Origin: Halopseudomonas phragmitis
Lineage (GTDB): Bacteria; Pseudomonadota; Gammaproteobacteria; Pseudomonadales; Pseudomonadaceae
Length of the DNA: 64,000 bases
Direction: 5' to 3'
NCBI RefSeq assembly: GCF_002056295.1
Contig: NZ_CP020100.1
Coordinates: 2,627,501 to 2,691,500 of the forward strand
Shown: one piece after another, positions 1-7,638 of the stretch
Position numbering within the stretch: position 1 is the first letter of the stretch
Layout of the letters: the number at the start of each line of letters is the position of its first letter
The notes under the pieces: model-generated
The model's input: the letters and a program-made list of their open reading frames with translations, nothing else
Databases searched by the model: none
Told to the model about the DNA's origin: nothing
Made by a program: the position numbers and the translations under genes

Positions 1-137
1 AACTCGTCGTTTACATAGGTCCAGCCCGGTTCGATATCACTGCTGCAAGCAATCCACACTAAAGACGGATGGAAGCGGCCGGTCGGGTTGATTGCCGTGA
101 TTTCGGCCACGGTGCCGTTATCGATTCTTGCCCACAT
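1..137 (-). CDS. tail fibre assembly-like protein, N-terminal part only
   Basis: An open frame starts at the ATG at 137 on the minus strand and continues past the window edge; 45 residues are visible, beginning MWARIDNGTVAEIT. It follows the tail fibre stop by 5 bp, the place where P2 has gene G (fibre assembly chaperone). Short proteins with a similar W-x-x-I-x-x-G-x-V start are common after fibre genes in Pseudomonas phages. The role is inferred from position and this N-terminal pattern; the fragment is too short to prove it. Confidence 0.5.
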   Translation of the reverse strand, partial: MWARIDNGTVAEITAINPTGRFHPSLVWIACSSDIEPGWTYVNDE

Positions 138-142
138 AGTTG

Positions 143-1579
143 TCACCACTCCACCACAACAATGCCACGAAAACCGTTGCCGCCATTGGCTTCAAGAATA
201 CCGCCGCCACCGCCCGCACCATGAGTTACGCCAGATCTTCCTGCGGTAGATGAGGATTCCGAGAGCGCTCCTCGACCGCTACCACCCAGGCCACCGGTAA
301 ATGCTCCAGATGTTCCAGAGCTGCTTTGTCCACCGGGCCCGCCCGCTAAATTCAAATTTCCACCATTTCCAACTCCCGGATCTCCGCCGCTAAGTACGCC
401 ACCACCTGACCCACCTGTAGCAGAAATGTATGAGCCAAAAGAGCTTGTCCCACCTGGTGTGCCAAGTCCTGTCGAATCTGCCCTACCTGCCCCGCCGGAA
501 CCAACTGTAACGCTTACTGATACGACACTAGACAGATTGACAATGCCGGAGCTTCTACCGCCACCGCCTCCTCCTCCTCCTGCAAAACTGTTGTTTCTTC
601 CGCCTCCACCTCCAGCGCCGATAACTGTCACGCGCGCATAGCGGCGACCGCTTCGCAATACTGCAGGCACAGAAAAAGTGTGATTACCTGCTGTATCGAA
701 AACGGCCACTCCCCCAGTTATCGACGCGGGCAGCTCAGCCTGACCCACACACCACCAATTTCCAGCCCCATCACTACGCAGACGCAGCCAGTCACCTGAA
801 AACAGCAGTTCCGTGGTGGACTGGCCAGAGGCTTGAACAGTTGTATCGAGCCTCAGCTTATCCGTACCTGATGCTGCGATGACCAAGGCGTTGCTGCTGG
901 CATCGGTGCGTCTGAGAACCAGCTCGCGGACGCCTAGGGATGAGGTCGCGGCGGGCAGTGTGTAGGTGCGGGTGCCGCTGGCGGCACTGAGCAGGATCAG
1001 GCCTTCATGATCAGCGTTGAGCTGAGTGTTTGCGCTCAAGCTGGTGATAGCTCCGCGCAGTTGGTATTGCGGGTGCGGATCAGTTTCTGCTTTGTGATTG
1101 ACGATTAGCGAGTCTGCATAGGCTCGGGTCGCCAACACTACGCTGGGGTCAATTTTGAGCTGAATGTACTCAGTGCTGCTGACCAGGATGTTCAGCCGCA
1201 CTACCTGGGTGCGGCCGCTGCCCTGGCTGAGTTCGGGTTTGAATGTCGGCGGACAGTTGGCTACGGCTACCAGGTCGTTGTCTTCGTCGTAGAGGCCAAT
1301 TTCTCGAATCCACCAGCCGCCGACATTCTCGGGGAGGACTTGCTCGGCAATGATGATCGCGTCGTTGTTCGGGTCGATGTCCAGTCGGTTGAGCGGTGCC
1401 CGGCGGCGCTCATTGATGAGAGAGGTTTGCAGCCGATCTGGGTCAGGGTCTGTACCGTTGGCGTCACCTACGCCCATCTGGGTGATGACCCAAGGGATGC
1501 CCAGGGCATTCGCATTGGCCTGCTTGGCTTCACCGACAGCGGTGAGGATGGCCATGAATTGAGAGTTCTGGTCGGTCAT
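143..1579 (-). CDS. H: tail fibre protein (P2 gpH-like) with glycine-rich tip
   Basis: This 478-residue protein is a receptor-binding fibre. Residues 1 to about 150 match the conserved P2-type fibre N-terminus that docks on the baseplate, directly after gpI. A middle region of about 150 residues is followed by a C-terminal part (about 300 to 478) dominated by glycine runs such as GGGGGR and GGGGGGGG, ending in GFRGIVVVEW. Such glycine-rich ends with a final beta strand are known in phage adhesins and mediate host recognition. The DNA of this C-terminal half is visibly less GC-rich than the N-terminal half, suggesting exchange of the tip. It overlaps gene I by 4 bp. Confidence 0.85.
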   Translation of the reverse strand: MTDQNSQFMAILTAVGEAKQANANALGIPWVITQMGVGDANGTDPDPDRLQTSLINERRRAPLNRLDIDPNNDAIIIAEQVLPENVGGWWIREIGLYDEDNDLVAVANCPPTFKPELSQGSGRTQVVRLNILVSSTEYIQLKIDPSVVLATRAYADSLIVNHKAETDPHPQYQLRGAITSLSANTQLNADHEGLILLSAASGTRTYTLPAATSSLGVRELVLRRTDASSNALVIAASGTDKLRLDTTVQASGQSTTELLFSGDWLRLRSDGAGNWWCVGQAELPASITGGVAVFDTAGNHTFSVPAVLRSGRRYARVTVIGAGGGGGRNNSFAGGGGGGGGRSSGIVNLSSVVSVSVTVGSGGAGRADSTGLGTPGGTSSFGSYISATGGSGGGVLSGGDPGVGNGGNLNLAGGPGGQSSSGTSGAFTGGLGGSGRGALSESSSTAGRSGVTHGAGGGGGILEANGGNGFRGIVVVEW

Positions 1580-2190
1580 GAGTAGATATCCATGGTGTCG
1601 ATAACATGCTCACGCGCACCCCAGGCCAGTGTGCCGCTGACCTCGATGTCGCGTGGTTGTGGTGGGTAGATGTCCAGCTCATCGCCGTCTGACAGGGCGA
1701 TGCCGATGTGTTCTGTGCCGTGAACATCCAGGGCGATGGCCAGGCCTGTGATGTGGCGGCTTACCGGTTTGGCGTCGTCGATCAGCCAGACCAGCTCCTG
1801 ATACATTTCTTCGGTGATGCCGGTTTCAAGTACGCCAATAAGCAACTGAAAGGTGCCGGGGGTGGCCGGGGGCGATTCTTCCCACCATTCTCGGACCTCA
1901 ATCAAATAACCCAGCGGCTCGACCACCCGGCGCAGGGCTCCGATGGTGCCTTTGTGGGCATGGATGAAGTAGGCCGCTTTGATGGCTTCGCGCTTGGCGC
2001 GCTCTGGCCAGACCGATGACCAGCGGTCGACGGAATACGCCCAGGCCAGATAGGGCAGCAGCTCGACTGGGCAGGTGTCCGGGTTCCAGAGGTCGCGCAG
2101 GGGTACGGTTACCCGCTCGATCTGGGCCAGCGCCTGGGCGGCGTTGCGCTCCAGCTCGGTGGCGTTACCGGGCAGCAGGCAGGCGGGCAT
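1576..2190 (-). CDS. I: baseplate/tail protein I (P2 gpI)
   Basis: This 204-residue protein matches the phage tail protein I family: LLP near the start, then LRDLWNPDTCP and LPYLAWAYSVDRW, then a helix-rich segment with HKGTIGALRRVVEPLGY. GpI is a baseplate component that links the wedge to the tail fibre. It abuts gene J by one base and overlaps the fibre gene by 4 bp, as expected for a translationally coupled P2 J-I-H operon. Nothing is unusual in length or motifs. Confidence 0.92.
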   Translation of the reverse strand: MPACLLPGNATELERNAAQALAQIERVTVPLRDLWNPDTCPVELLPYLAWAYSVDRWSSVWPERAKREAIKAAYFIHAHKGTIGALRRVVEPLGYLIEVREWWEESPPATPGTFQLLIGVLETGITEEMYQELVWLIDDAKPVSRHITGLAIALDVHGTEHIGIALSDGDELDIYPPQPRDIEVSGTLAWGAREHVIDTMDIYS

Positions 2191-3098
2191 CAGTCGCCCC
2201 CTACGGTGACGCTGTAGCCAGTACAGAACGGGGCTTGCTGCAGGGTGGCGATGATATCGGCCCAGCCGGGCAGCTCAACACGGCGCACACCTTCGATATG
2301 CAGGGCGGCATCCAGCGCTGAGCGGTTGACCTCCTGGCCCAGTCGGCGGCGACGGTTGACCAGGGCATCCAAGCGATGTTCTGCAGCAGCGCGGATCGGT
2401 TCAGCCTCTGGGCCGGTGGTTTCCAAGTACAGCACGGCGGTGACGGTGTACGGGATGACCGTTGCGCTCTGCACGGTGAGGCGGTCTGCCACTGGGCGCC
2501 GGTCATCGTCTGACAGGTAGGCGTCTACCAAGTTGAGCAGTTCTGCATCGGCGGTGCCGTCATCCAGGGCGCTTTGCACTGTGACGACTACCTCGGCTGG
2601 GGCTGGGCTGTCACAACTGGCATCCGCTACGCGGCCGTCAGCACTGCGGGCATGAAAGATGTAGGCGTTGCGCGGCCCTGCGGTGCTGAGCCCTTCCAGG
2701 GCCATTTGGGTGCGCTCGCGCAAGGCCTCGTTGCCTTCGTAAACCGGTGGCTCTGGTGGGCTGGCGGAGGGGTTGCCGGGGCTGATCAGTAGCCGCTGGA
2801 CATTGAAGCGGGCGGCGATCTGTTCAAGGTCTTCATCTTCGGCGTAGGCCAGCATGACCGCCAGTGCTGATTCGTTGACCCGCTGCCGCCAGACCAGTTC
2901 ACGGTAGGCGTTTTCCTGTAGCAGCTTGGTGAGCGGTTCGCTTTCGAGTTGCAGGCGGGCAGCGATCTCTGACTGTTGTTCTACGGGGAACAGGGCGACC
3001 AGTTCGGCTTTGCGCTCGGCCAGGATGCTTTCGTAATCGAGCGGTTCAACAACCTGGGGAGCAGGCAGGGCGGACAGGTTGATCGGGGTGAAGCTCAT
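2190..3098 (-). CDS. J: baseplate assembly protein J (P2 gpJ)
   Basis: At 302 residues this is the length of P2 gpJ, a wedge protein of the contractile-tail baseplate (Baseplate_J-like family). The N-terminus contains the typical FTPINLSALPAPQVVEPLDYE, and the middle holds the GPRNAYIFHARSADGRV segment seen in gpJ proteins. The start at 3098 is fixed by an ATGA overlap with the stop of gene W. It forms the W-J-I-H block of the minus-strand late operon. Confidence 0.93.
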   Translation of the reverse strand: MSFTPINLSALPAPQVVEPLDYESILAERKAELVALFPVEQQSEIAARLQLESEPLTKLLQENAYRELVWRQRVNESALAVMLAYAEDEDLEQIAARFNVQRLLISPGNPSASPPEPPVYEGNEALRERTQMALEGLSTAGPRNAYIFHARSADGRVADASCDSPAPAEVVVTVQSALDDGTADAELLNLVDAYLSDDDRRPVADRLTVQSATVIPYTVTAVLYLETTGPEAEPIRAAAEHRLDALVNRRRRLGQEVNRSALDAALHIEGVRRVELPGWADIIATLQQAPFCTGYSVTVGGD

Positions 3099-3439
3099 GC
3101 CAGCCCCCCGAGTGCCAGGGGCACTTGCAGATTGAGGGGTTCGCCGGTGTCAACGCGGCTTGTTTCGATGTCGAGCGTGGTTTGCCCGTCAAAACTGGTG
3201 GCGCCGAGCTGAACGCGGGTTATGCGCAGGCGTGGTTCCCAGCGCATCAGGGCCATGGCTGTGGCGGCATAGACGCGCAGGCGGTTGGCGCCGTTGGCTG
3301 GCTGGTCGATCAAGTCGGGCAGCAGGCTGCCGTATTCGCGCCGTTCCAGACGGGTGCCGATGCGGGTGGTGAGAATGTCGGCAACGCTCTGGCTCATGTG
3401 TTCGGCGTTGGTCAGCAGGGTTCCGGTATGGCGGTTCAT
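3095..3439 (-). CDS. W: baseplate wedge protein W (P2 gpW, gp25-like)
   Basis: This 114-residue protein belongs to the gp25/lysozyme-like baseplate family. It has the diagnostic segment with ILTTRIGTRLERREYGSLLPDLID followed by RLRVYAATAMALMRWEPR. The start at 3439 (MNRHTGTLL) was chosen because longer upstream readings run through gene V in another frame. It overlaps V by 4 bp and J by 4 bp, so translation is probably coupled. It forms the inner wedge ring together with J and I. Confidence 0.92.
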   Translation of the reverse strand: MNRHTGTLLTNAEHMSQSVADILTTRIGTRLERREYGSLLPDLIDQPANGANRLRVYAATAMALMRWEPRLRITRVQLGATSFDGQTTLDIETSRVDTGEPLNLQVPLALGGLA

Positions 3440-3990
3440 TGCGGATCTCCTGACAGGCCGTTGCCGGGGGTAACACCTGTGGTTTTGTGATGCATGACGC
3501 TGATGCCGCCGGCGACAACATCTTCGGTGGTGGTGACCTTGCCGTTGATGTTGATGTTGCCGTTGATCTGTACGCCGCCAGGGGCGGTGAGGATCAGTTT
3601 GCCGCCGGCGGTGAGCATGACGGTCATTTCCTTGCTGCCCATGTCGTAGCCCACCCAGGTGCCGTCGGCGTACTGGGTGCGCTCTTCGGTAGGGGTGTTG
3701 CTGGGCGCGGGGTGTTGGGCTGAGTTGAGGCCGAGCAGGACAACGCCGGCGGCCAGGTCGCCGCTGGGGCTGAATACCAGGCACTGTTCGCCAACGCTGG
3801 GGGGTGACCATTTGCGCACAGCAGCGGCGCGCAGTGCGAACCAGGGCAACCAGCCGCTGAGCACCTGGCCAGACTGGACCCGGCAGGCGGGGGGCTTGCC
3901 TTGGTCGGGGTCGCCATGGTCCACCTGGGCAATAGTGCCCAGGCGTAGCAGGTTGTCGAGGCGGCGGGTCAGGTCGGCGAGTGCATTCAT
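3436..3990 (-). CDS. V: baseplate spike protein V (P2 gpV)
   Basis: This is the membrane-piercing spike at the tip of the contractile tail. The 184-residue protein has an N-terminal OB-fold part (about 1-100, with the WLPWFALRAAA segment). A short beta-spike repeat with INGNININGKVTTTEDV follows, and the end is SVMHHKTTGVTPGNGLSG. This tail resembles the terminal cap of gpV, where histidines bind iron. The start at 3990 (MNALADL) is preferred; an in-frame ATG at 4026 is possible. The gene follows the palindromic late-promoter box at 4037-4056 and begins the V-W-J-I-H block, as in P2. Confidence 0.9.
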   Translation of the reverse strand: MNALADLTRRLDNLLRLGTIAQVDHGDPDQGKPPACRVQSGQVLSGWLPWFALRAAAVRKWSPPSVGEQCLVFSPSGDLAAGVVLLGLNSAQHPAPSNTPTEERTQYADGTWVGYDMGSKEMTVMLTAGGKLILTAPGGVQINGNININGKVTTTEDVVAGGISVMHHKTTGVTPGNGLSGDPQ

Positions 3991-4036
3991 GCTGCCGAGG
4001 ATTGCTGACCCGCGCGCGAGGCGCATCAGATTGCAG

Positions 4037-4056
4037 GTTGAGCGGGGGGCGCTACA
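4037..4056. promoter_or_regulatory. candidate Ogr-type late activator box in front of gene V
   Basis: The 20-mer GTTGAGCGGGGGGCGCTACA occurs here and again, identically, at 10861-10880. It is an imperfect palindrome (TTGAGCG, 6 bp, CGCTACA). It overlaps the end of gene S and lies about 56 bp upstream of the V start. P2 has Ogr-dependent late promoters at exactly these places (PV and PO/PP). Downstream of both copies, 17-18 bp further on toward V and toward P, the word CGCGCGCGGGT recurs. The activator itself is not in the window. Confidence 0.65.
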
Positions 4057-4504
4057 CGTCGCCGAGCTGATCGAGTACGCGGGAGCGGATCAGGTCGAGG
4101 TCTTCGGCACTGAAGCCGAGCAGTTCGCGCTTGGGGTAGCGGATTTCGCTGGTGTTGCGGCCTGGGCGTTCGCGCAGGCCTTTCTGGTGAACGCGGGCGA
4201 TGCGGGCGGTGCGGCCGAGGAATTCCAGGCTGATGGCTGCGGCGCTGGTGCGTACTTTGAGGAACCGGGTGGTGCTCAGGCGGTTGAACATGCGCTGGCG
4301 GATGCGGCCACCCCGTTCGCGCAGGCGTTTCTTGCGCGGGGTGTAGGCGCTGCCGTCGGGGTTGCGCTGGGCGCGGATACGTTTCTGATGACTGCGGCGC
4401 AGATCCCGGGCCAGGTGCTGGCTGAGTTGGCGCCTGGCTTTGGGTTCCAGTCGGTTGAGCAGGGCGCCGGCCCAGTCTTCGAGCTGCTGGATATCACTGG
4501 CCAT
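4052..4504 (-). CDS. S: tail completion protein S (P2 gpS)
   Basis: This 150-residue protein of the phage virion morphogenesis family has the familiar pattern IQQLEDWAGALLNRLEP near the start and RIRAQRNPDGSAYTPRKKR in the middle. The C-terminus carries the conserved YPKRELLGFS. GpS finishes the tail end that joins the head. It overlaps gene R by 11 bp, and its stop lies inside the late-promoter box for gene V, so the S-V boundary is also a transcription start region. Confidence 0.9.
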   Translation of the reverse strand: MASDIQQLEDWAGALLNRLEPKARRQLSQHLARDLRRSHQKRIRAQRNPDGSAYTPRKKRLRERGGRIRQRMFNRLSTTRFLKVRTSAAAISLEFLGRTARIARVHQKGLRERPGRNTSEIRYPKRELLGFSAEDLDLIRSRVLDQLGDV

Positions 4505-5027
4505 GGTTGGGCCGTTGTGGGTGTGGTGTTGCCATGTCTACGCCGTGGCCTTCGATGCTGTCCCATTCGGCCAGGACATCGCCATTGGTAATCAGTTGGT
4601 AGTGACCAGCCGGGAGGAACGGCTCCAGTTCGGGTTCTGGTGGGTGGGTGATGCTGAGGCTGCCGTCTTCCTGGCGTTTGACAATGACACGTTCGGTCAG
4701 CGGCAGGCTGATTTCGATGTCTACCAGGTCGTTGGCCAGGACTTCGGCGTCGAAGGCAATGGCGGTTTTGTTGCGTTCGTGGTTCTCGAGCAGTTCGCGC
4801 TGGTTGATGCCTACCCAGGCGATCAGGGGCACGAAGATGGCGTCGGGGTCGCCGGCGTAGTCGGTGATGATCAGTTTGAGGTTGTAACTGTACTCGAACG
4901 ATAGGCCCACGGCGGTGGTGGATATCGCGTGGCCGTCATCCATGAACACCAGTACCCGGTCTGGGTGTTTGCGCAGGGCGGGTACGCTGTTGATGAGGTG
5001 CTGTTTAAGGCTGCTGGGCTTGAGCAT
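4494..5027 (-). CDS. R: tail completion protein R (P2 gpR)
   Basis: This 177-residue protein begins MLKPSSLKQHLINSVPALRKHPDRVLVFMDDG, a close match to the P2 gpR family. It acts with S at the tail terminus to allow head joining. The middle has the conserved LIITDYAGDP and VPLIAWVGINQ segments. It starts inside the end of the Rz1-like gene (23-bp overlap) and overlaps S by 11 bp, the R-S order of P2. Confidence 0.92.
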   Translation of the reverse strand: MLKPSSLKQHLINSVPALRKHPDRVLVFMDDGHAISTTAVGLSFEYSYNLKLIITDYAGDPDAIFVPLIAWVGINQRELLENHERNKTAIAFDAEVLANDLVDIEISLPLTERVIVKRQEDGSLSITHPPEPELEPFLPAGHYQLITNGDVLAEWDSIEGHGVDMATPHPQRPNHGQ

Positions 5028-5280
5028 GCTGGGCCTGCTGGTGTTGGTAGATCATGTCGACCTGGGCGGCGCATTCGGCCCAGGCGTTGCCATCGATTTC
5101 GCTGTCGGTGATCAGGTCGCCATTAGTCTGGGGGCTGACTGGTGGCAGGGTGCAGGGCGTCACGGCTGGACAGCCAAGCCTGATAGTCTGCGGCTCCGGT
5201 GATGGCAGGGCGCTGGCGCAGCCGCCGAGCAGCAGCAGGCAAAGGCTGATCAGCCCATTGGCGCAGTTCTTCGTTTTCAC
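5005..5280 (-). CDS. lysC: Rz1-like spanin lipoprotein (LysC-like)
   Basis: A 91-residue protein with an N-terminal hydrophobic segment and the lipobox LLLGGC at about residue 21, followed by a proline- and serine-rich stretch. This is the profile of an outer-membrane spanin (Rz1). It lies largely inside the Rz-like gene in a different frame, the classic nested Rz/Rz1 layout. With Rz it would fuse inner and outer membranes at the end of lysis. Sequence identity is low in this family; the call rests on lipobox, nesting and position. Confidence 0.8.
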   Translation of the reverse strand: MKTKNCANGLISLCLLLLGGCASALPSPEPQTIRLGCPAVTPCTLPPVSPQTNGDLITDSEIDGNAWAECAAQVDMIYQHQQAQHAQAQQP

Positions 5281-5566
5281 GTTTTAAGTCCTCGATCTGG
5301 TGCAGGCTGGTGCTGAGGCGCTGCCGTAGCTGGTTGTGAGTTACGCGCAAATCAGTCTGTGCCTGACGTTCGTGCTGCAGGGCTGTTTCCAGCTCGTTGA
5401 TAGTGGTGGCCTGGCGGGTGGTGCGCTGGCGTTCAGCCTGTAGTTGTGCGGTGGCCAGGGCTGTGCGGCCCTGTTCGGCCTGGCTGCGCTGATGCTGGCC
5501 CCAGAGCAGCAGGGCCAGGGCGGTGAGCAGGGCGAGGCTGTAGAGGGTTTGGCGTAGGGTGGTCAC
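5123..5566 (-). CDS. lysB: Rz-like spanin, inner-membrane subunit (LysB-like)
   Basis: A 147-residue protein with one N-terminal membrane helix (about 7-23, SLALLTALALLLW) and a long charged coiled coil (about 28-110) rich in Q, E, R and L. This is the i-spanin architecture. The partner Rz1-like lipoprotein is encoded within its 3' half in another frame. The gene ends the lysis cassette holin-endolysin-unknown-Rz/Rz1 and starts in a 4-bp overlap with the unknown gene. Confidence 0.85.
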   Translation of the reverse strand: MTTLRQTLYSLALLTALALLLWGQHQRSQAEQGRTALATAQLQAERQRTTRQATTINELETALQHERQAQTDLRVTHNQLRQRLSTSLHQIEDLKRENEELRQWADQPLPAAARRLRQRPAITGAADYQAWLSSRDALHPATSQPPD

Positions 5567-5811
5567 TCGATAAGCCCTTTGACCTTGAACATAAACATTG
5601 GCTGGGCGTCTGGCCCGTGCACCAGGGGAAATAACAGCCCCTCGATGCAGGAAAATGCGTGGATCAGATATTCAAGCGGTGCCCACTTGGCAAATACCAA
5701 CGGGGCTTCACTTTCGATATCACCCATCCAAAGCGGTATGCCGTAGTAGCTGCCGTGGTGAGTGCAGCCCAGCGCCTTGGCCTCAGCCGCAACTGTGTAG
5801 CCAGGGATCAT
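5563..5811 (-). CDS. unrecognised small protein in the lysis cassette
   Basis: I do not recognise this 82-residue protein. The ATG at 5811 is chosen because it overlaps the endolysin stop in ATGA form; an ATG at 5838 would sit inside the endolysin. It begins MIPGYTVAAEAKALGC. It contains CTHHGSYYGIPLWMGD and a hydrophobic patch (LEYLIHAFSCIEGLLFPLVHG), and has no signal peptide. It overlaps Rz by 4 bp, so it is co-translated with lysis genes. Base composition is lower in GC than its neighbours. Its position does not prove a lysis role. Confidence 0.7.
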   Translation of the reverse strand: MIPGYTVAAEAKALGCTHHGSYYGIPLWMGDIESEAPLVFAKWAPLEYLIHAFSCIEGLLFPLVHGPDAQPMFMFKVKGLIE

Positions 5812-6653
5812 GCCGCCACCTGCTGCCCACAGCCGCAATCAGTATGCCGCTGATAGGCGCGTTCGAGCTTCACGTCGTAGAGATTGCGGGCGTAGGCCGG
5901 GCCGTTGTAACGGCGGGCGAAGTCTGCCCATTTCTTGGCTTTCAGCGCCTTGTGCAGGGCGGGGTCGGCTTCGATGAAGCGGACGAAGGCTTCGAAGTGT
6001 TCGTCTTCGTTTTTGGCCATGCGGGTGAGGAAGTCGTCCAGGCTGCTGTAGCCGAGGTTGTCCCAGTGGTAGCCCATGATCTGGAAGGCGCCCCAACTGG
6101 CCGATTCTGGGGCGCTGATGGCGTCGATCAGCTTGGCTTGGGCCAGGCGCTGGTGCTCGGCGCTGCCGCCGGCATAGCCGCCGGGGCGCGGGTTGACCAG
6201 GTTGGGGTGCAGGGTGGCGAGTTCGTCGGCGTGGGCTTTGAGGGCTGTGGCGTCGTCACCCTTGGCGCGGACGGTGCTCAGGCGCCGGTACATGATGTGG
6301 CGCTCGTAGAGGATCTTGGGCTTGCCGTTGGCGAGGAAGCCACCGCCGGCGCTTTCTACCTCGTTGACAGCATAGATGCTGGCCAGTTCGACGCCCAGGC
6401 GCTTGGCTGCGGCCACCATGGTGGTGTTGTGCAGCAGGCGGGTGCAGTCGCCACCGGCCAGGGCGCCGAGGGTTTTGGGGCCGGCGATGCCGTCTACCAC
6501 CAGGTTCATCTTGAGCTGGTAGGCGCGGACGGCCTTTTCGGTTTCGTCGCCGAAGACGCCATCGGGGTACAGATTGGCGCCGTTGGTATTCAGGGCTTTT
6601 TGCAGTTGCAGGACGGCTTGACCGGTGGAGCCGTGGCGCAGGAGTTGGGTCAT
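5808..6653 (-). CDS. endolysin: peptidoglycan-binding domain plus N-acetylmuramidase
   Basis: This 281-residue modular endolysin cleaves peptidoglycan at lysis. Residues about 5-65 form a PG_binding_1 domain (HGSTGQAVLQLQKALN, PDGVFGDETEKAVRAYQ). Residues about 80-275 match the N-acetylmuramidase (DUF3380) family, with YAVNEVESAGGGFL supplying the likely catalytic glutamate (E98 or E100), and ASWGAFQIMGYHWDNLG typical of the family. There is no signal peptide, so access to the wall depends on the holin. It overlaps the holin by 4 bp. Confidence 0.92.
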   Translation of the reverse strand: MTQLLRHGSTGQAVLQLQKALNTNGANLYPDGVFGDETEKAVRAYQLKMNLVVDGIAGPKTLGALAGGDCTRLLHNTTMVAAAKRLGVELASIYAVNEVESAGGGFLANGKPKILYERHIMYRRLSTVRAKGDDATALKAHADELATLHPNLVNPRPGGYAGGSAEHQRLAQAKLIDAISAPESASWGAFQIMGYHWDNLGYSSLDDFLTRMAKNEDEHFEAFVRFIEADPALHKALKAKKWADFARRYNGPAYARNLYDVKLERAYQRHTDCGCGQQVAA

Positions 6654-6973
6654 AGTTGCTCTACCTTCTTTTCAAGGGCGCGGCGGGCTGCTGCGCGGCT
6701 GGTTTCAACGCCGAGCAGGCCGACTACGCAGGCGAAAAACGTGCCGGCGCTGGCGGGCGCGCCGATGAATTCGGCGCCGTAATGCACGCCCACTCCAAGC
6801 AGACCGCACAGGGGCGTTTCGATGGCCAACTGCCGGAGCCGGCCGCCGGTGTAGATGATTCGCCAGAAGGCGACGAAGAACGCGAGGGCACCGGCGTAAA
6901 AGGCCGGGAAGTGCTGTTGCACCCAGGCAATCAGCCAAGCCCAGGTTTCGGGACGATCAGGCATCTGTGGCAT
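6650..6973 (-). CDS. phage holin (lambda-family holin, PF05106-like)
   Basis: A 107-residue protein with the PETWAWLIAW start of this holin family and two to three hydrophobic segments (about 22-40, 52-70, 73-90) followed by a basic and acidic tail (ARRALEKKVEQL). It would form the inner-membrane holes that release the endolysin. It is placed directly upstream of the endolysin with a 4-bp overlap and downstream of the papain-like gene. The family is recognised from its tryptophan-rich start and topology. Confidence 0.85.
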   Translation of the reverse strand: MPQMPDRPETWAWLIAWVQQHFPAFYAGALAFFVAFWRIIYTGGRLRQLAIETPLCGLLGVGVHYGAEFIGAPASAGTFFACVVGLLGVETSRAAARRALEKKVEQL

Positions 6974-6976
6974 TCC

Positions 6977-7438
6977 TTAGCCCTCCGTGAGGGAGTGGCC
7001 TAGCTGGACGAAGGGGAGGCGGTTAATGCGTTGCACCACTTCACCGAGCAGGGCCGGGTTGAAGCGTTGGGGTTGCTCAAAGCCCAGGGCGGCGGCGCAG
7101 AACTCGCTGCAGAACTTGCGGCGCTTGCTGTGCCGGGCAATGGGCAGAATTTGGCTGAACAGGATGCCGGGCCAGTCATAGCCCCGGCCTTCATGCTGCT
7201 GAAACAGGGCATTGATACGGCCGTGGTTGGCCCAGGGCAGGGCGATCAGGTCCCAGTGGGCAAGGTTGAGTTCGATCCGCTTGGCGCGCACGCCGCCATC
7301 CATGGCCGAGGCTGAGAGCCAGCGGCCGTCGGGCATGACCAGTTCACAGTGGCTGTATTTGGAGCCGGTCCAGAGGCGGATCAGGCGGTTGAACAGCCGG
7401 CCCTTACCCTTGTAGAGGGCGAGATAGATCAGTCCCAT
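6977..7438 (-). CDS. permuted NlpC/P60 (YiiX-like) papain-fold protein
   Basis: The 153-residue product starts at 7438 (MGLIYLALYKGKG), ten bases inside gene X. It shows the circularly permuted papain-like pattern: a histidine in KYSHCELV (H30) precedes a cysteine in KFCSEFCAAAL (C110). Proteins of this fold cut peptides or amides, or act on lipids. Copies occur between gene X and the holin in Pseudomonas P2-like phages. There is no signal peptide. The substrate is unknown; possible roles are cell-wall cleavage or modification of tail parts. Confidence 0.7.
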   Translation of the reverse strand: MGLIYLALYKGKGRLFNRLIRLWTGSKYSHCELVMPDGRWLSASAMDGGVRAKRIELNLAHWDLIALPWANHGRINALFQQHEGRGYDWPGILFSQILPIARHSKRRKFCSEFCAAALGFEQPQRFNPALLGEVVQRINRLPFVQLGHSLTEG

Positions 7439-7638
7439 AGGTTCACCATCCCTGAGTTTGTGTTTTCGGTTGGGGCGTCGGGTAGCTTTACCAGGGTGCC
7501 GCTGGGCAGTTCTGCGCCGAGGTCGGCTAGGCCGGGGTTGGCGTCGAGTACCTGCTCGACGACGCCGGCGGTGCGGCCGTAGTAGCGCCAACAGATCGCG
7601 TCTACGGTGTCGCCCTGGTGCGATCTGATGGTGTCCAT
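7429..7638 (-). CDS. X: tail protein X (P2 gpX, LysM-like)
   Basis: A 69-residue protein of the phage tail protein X family. It has the LysM-like opening RSHQGDTVDAICWRYYG and the closing GTLVKLPDA. GpX is needed for tail assembly. It lies between L and the papain-like gene, the P2 position, overlapping the latter by 10 bp and L by one base. Confidence 0.93.
   Translation of the reverse strand: MDTIRSHQGDTVDAICWRYYGRTAGVVEQVLDANPGLADLGAELPSGTLVKLPDAPTENTNSGMVNLWD

Noticed and set aside
426..641. Plus-strand frame with long proline runs
   Set aside because: It is the complement of the glycine-rich fibre tip; no ribosome site or independent support.
5598..6782. Long plus-strand frame of 394 residues across the endolysin
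   Set aside because: It is an antisense shadow in high-GC DNA; the minus-strand endolysin and holin have clear family motifs.
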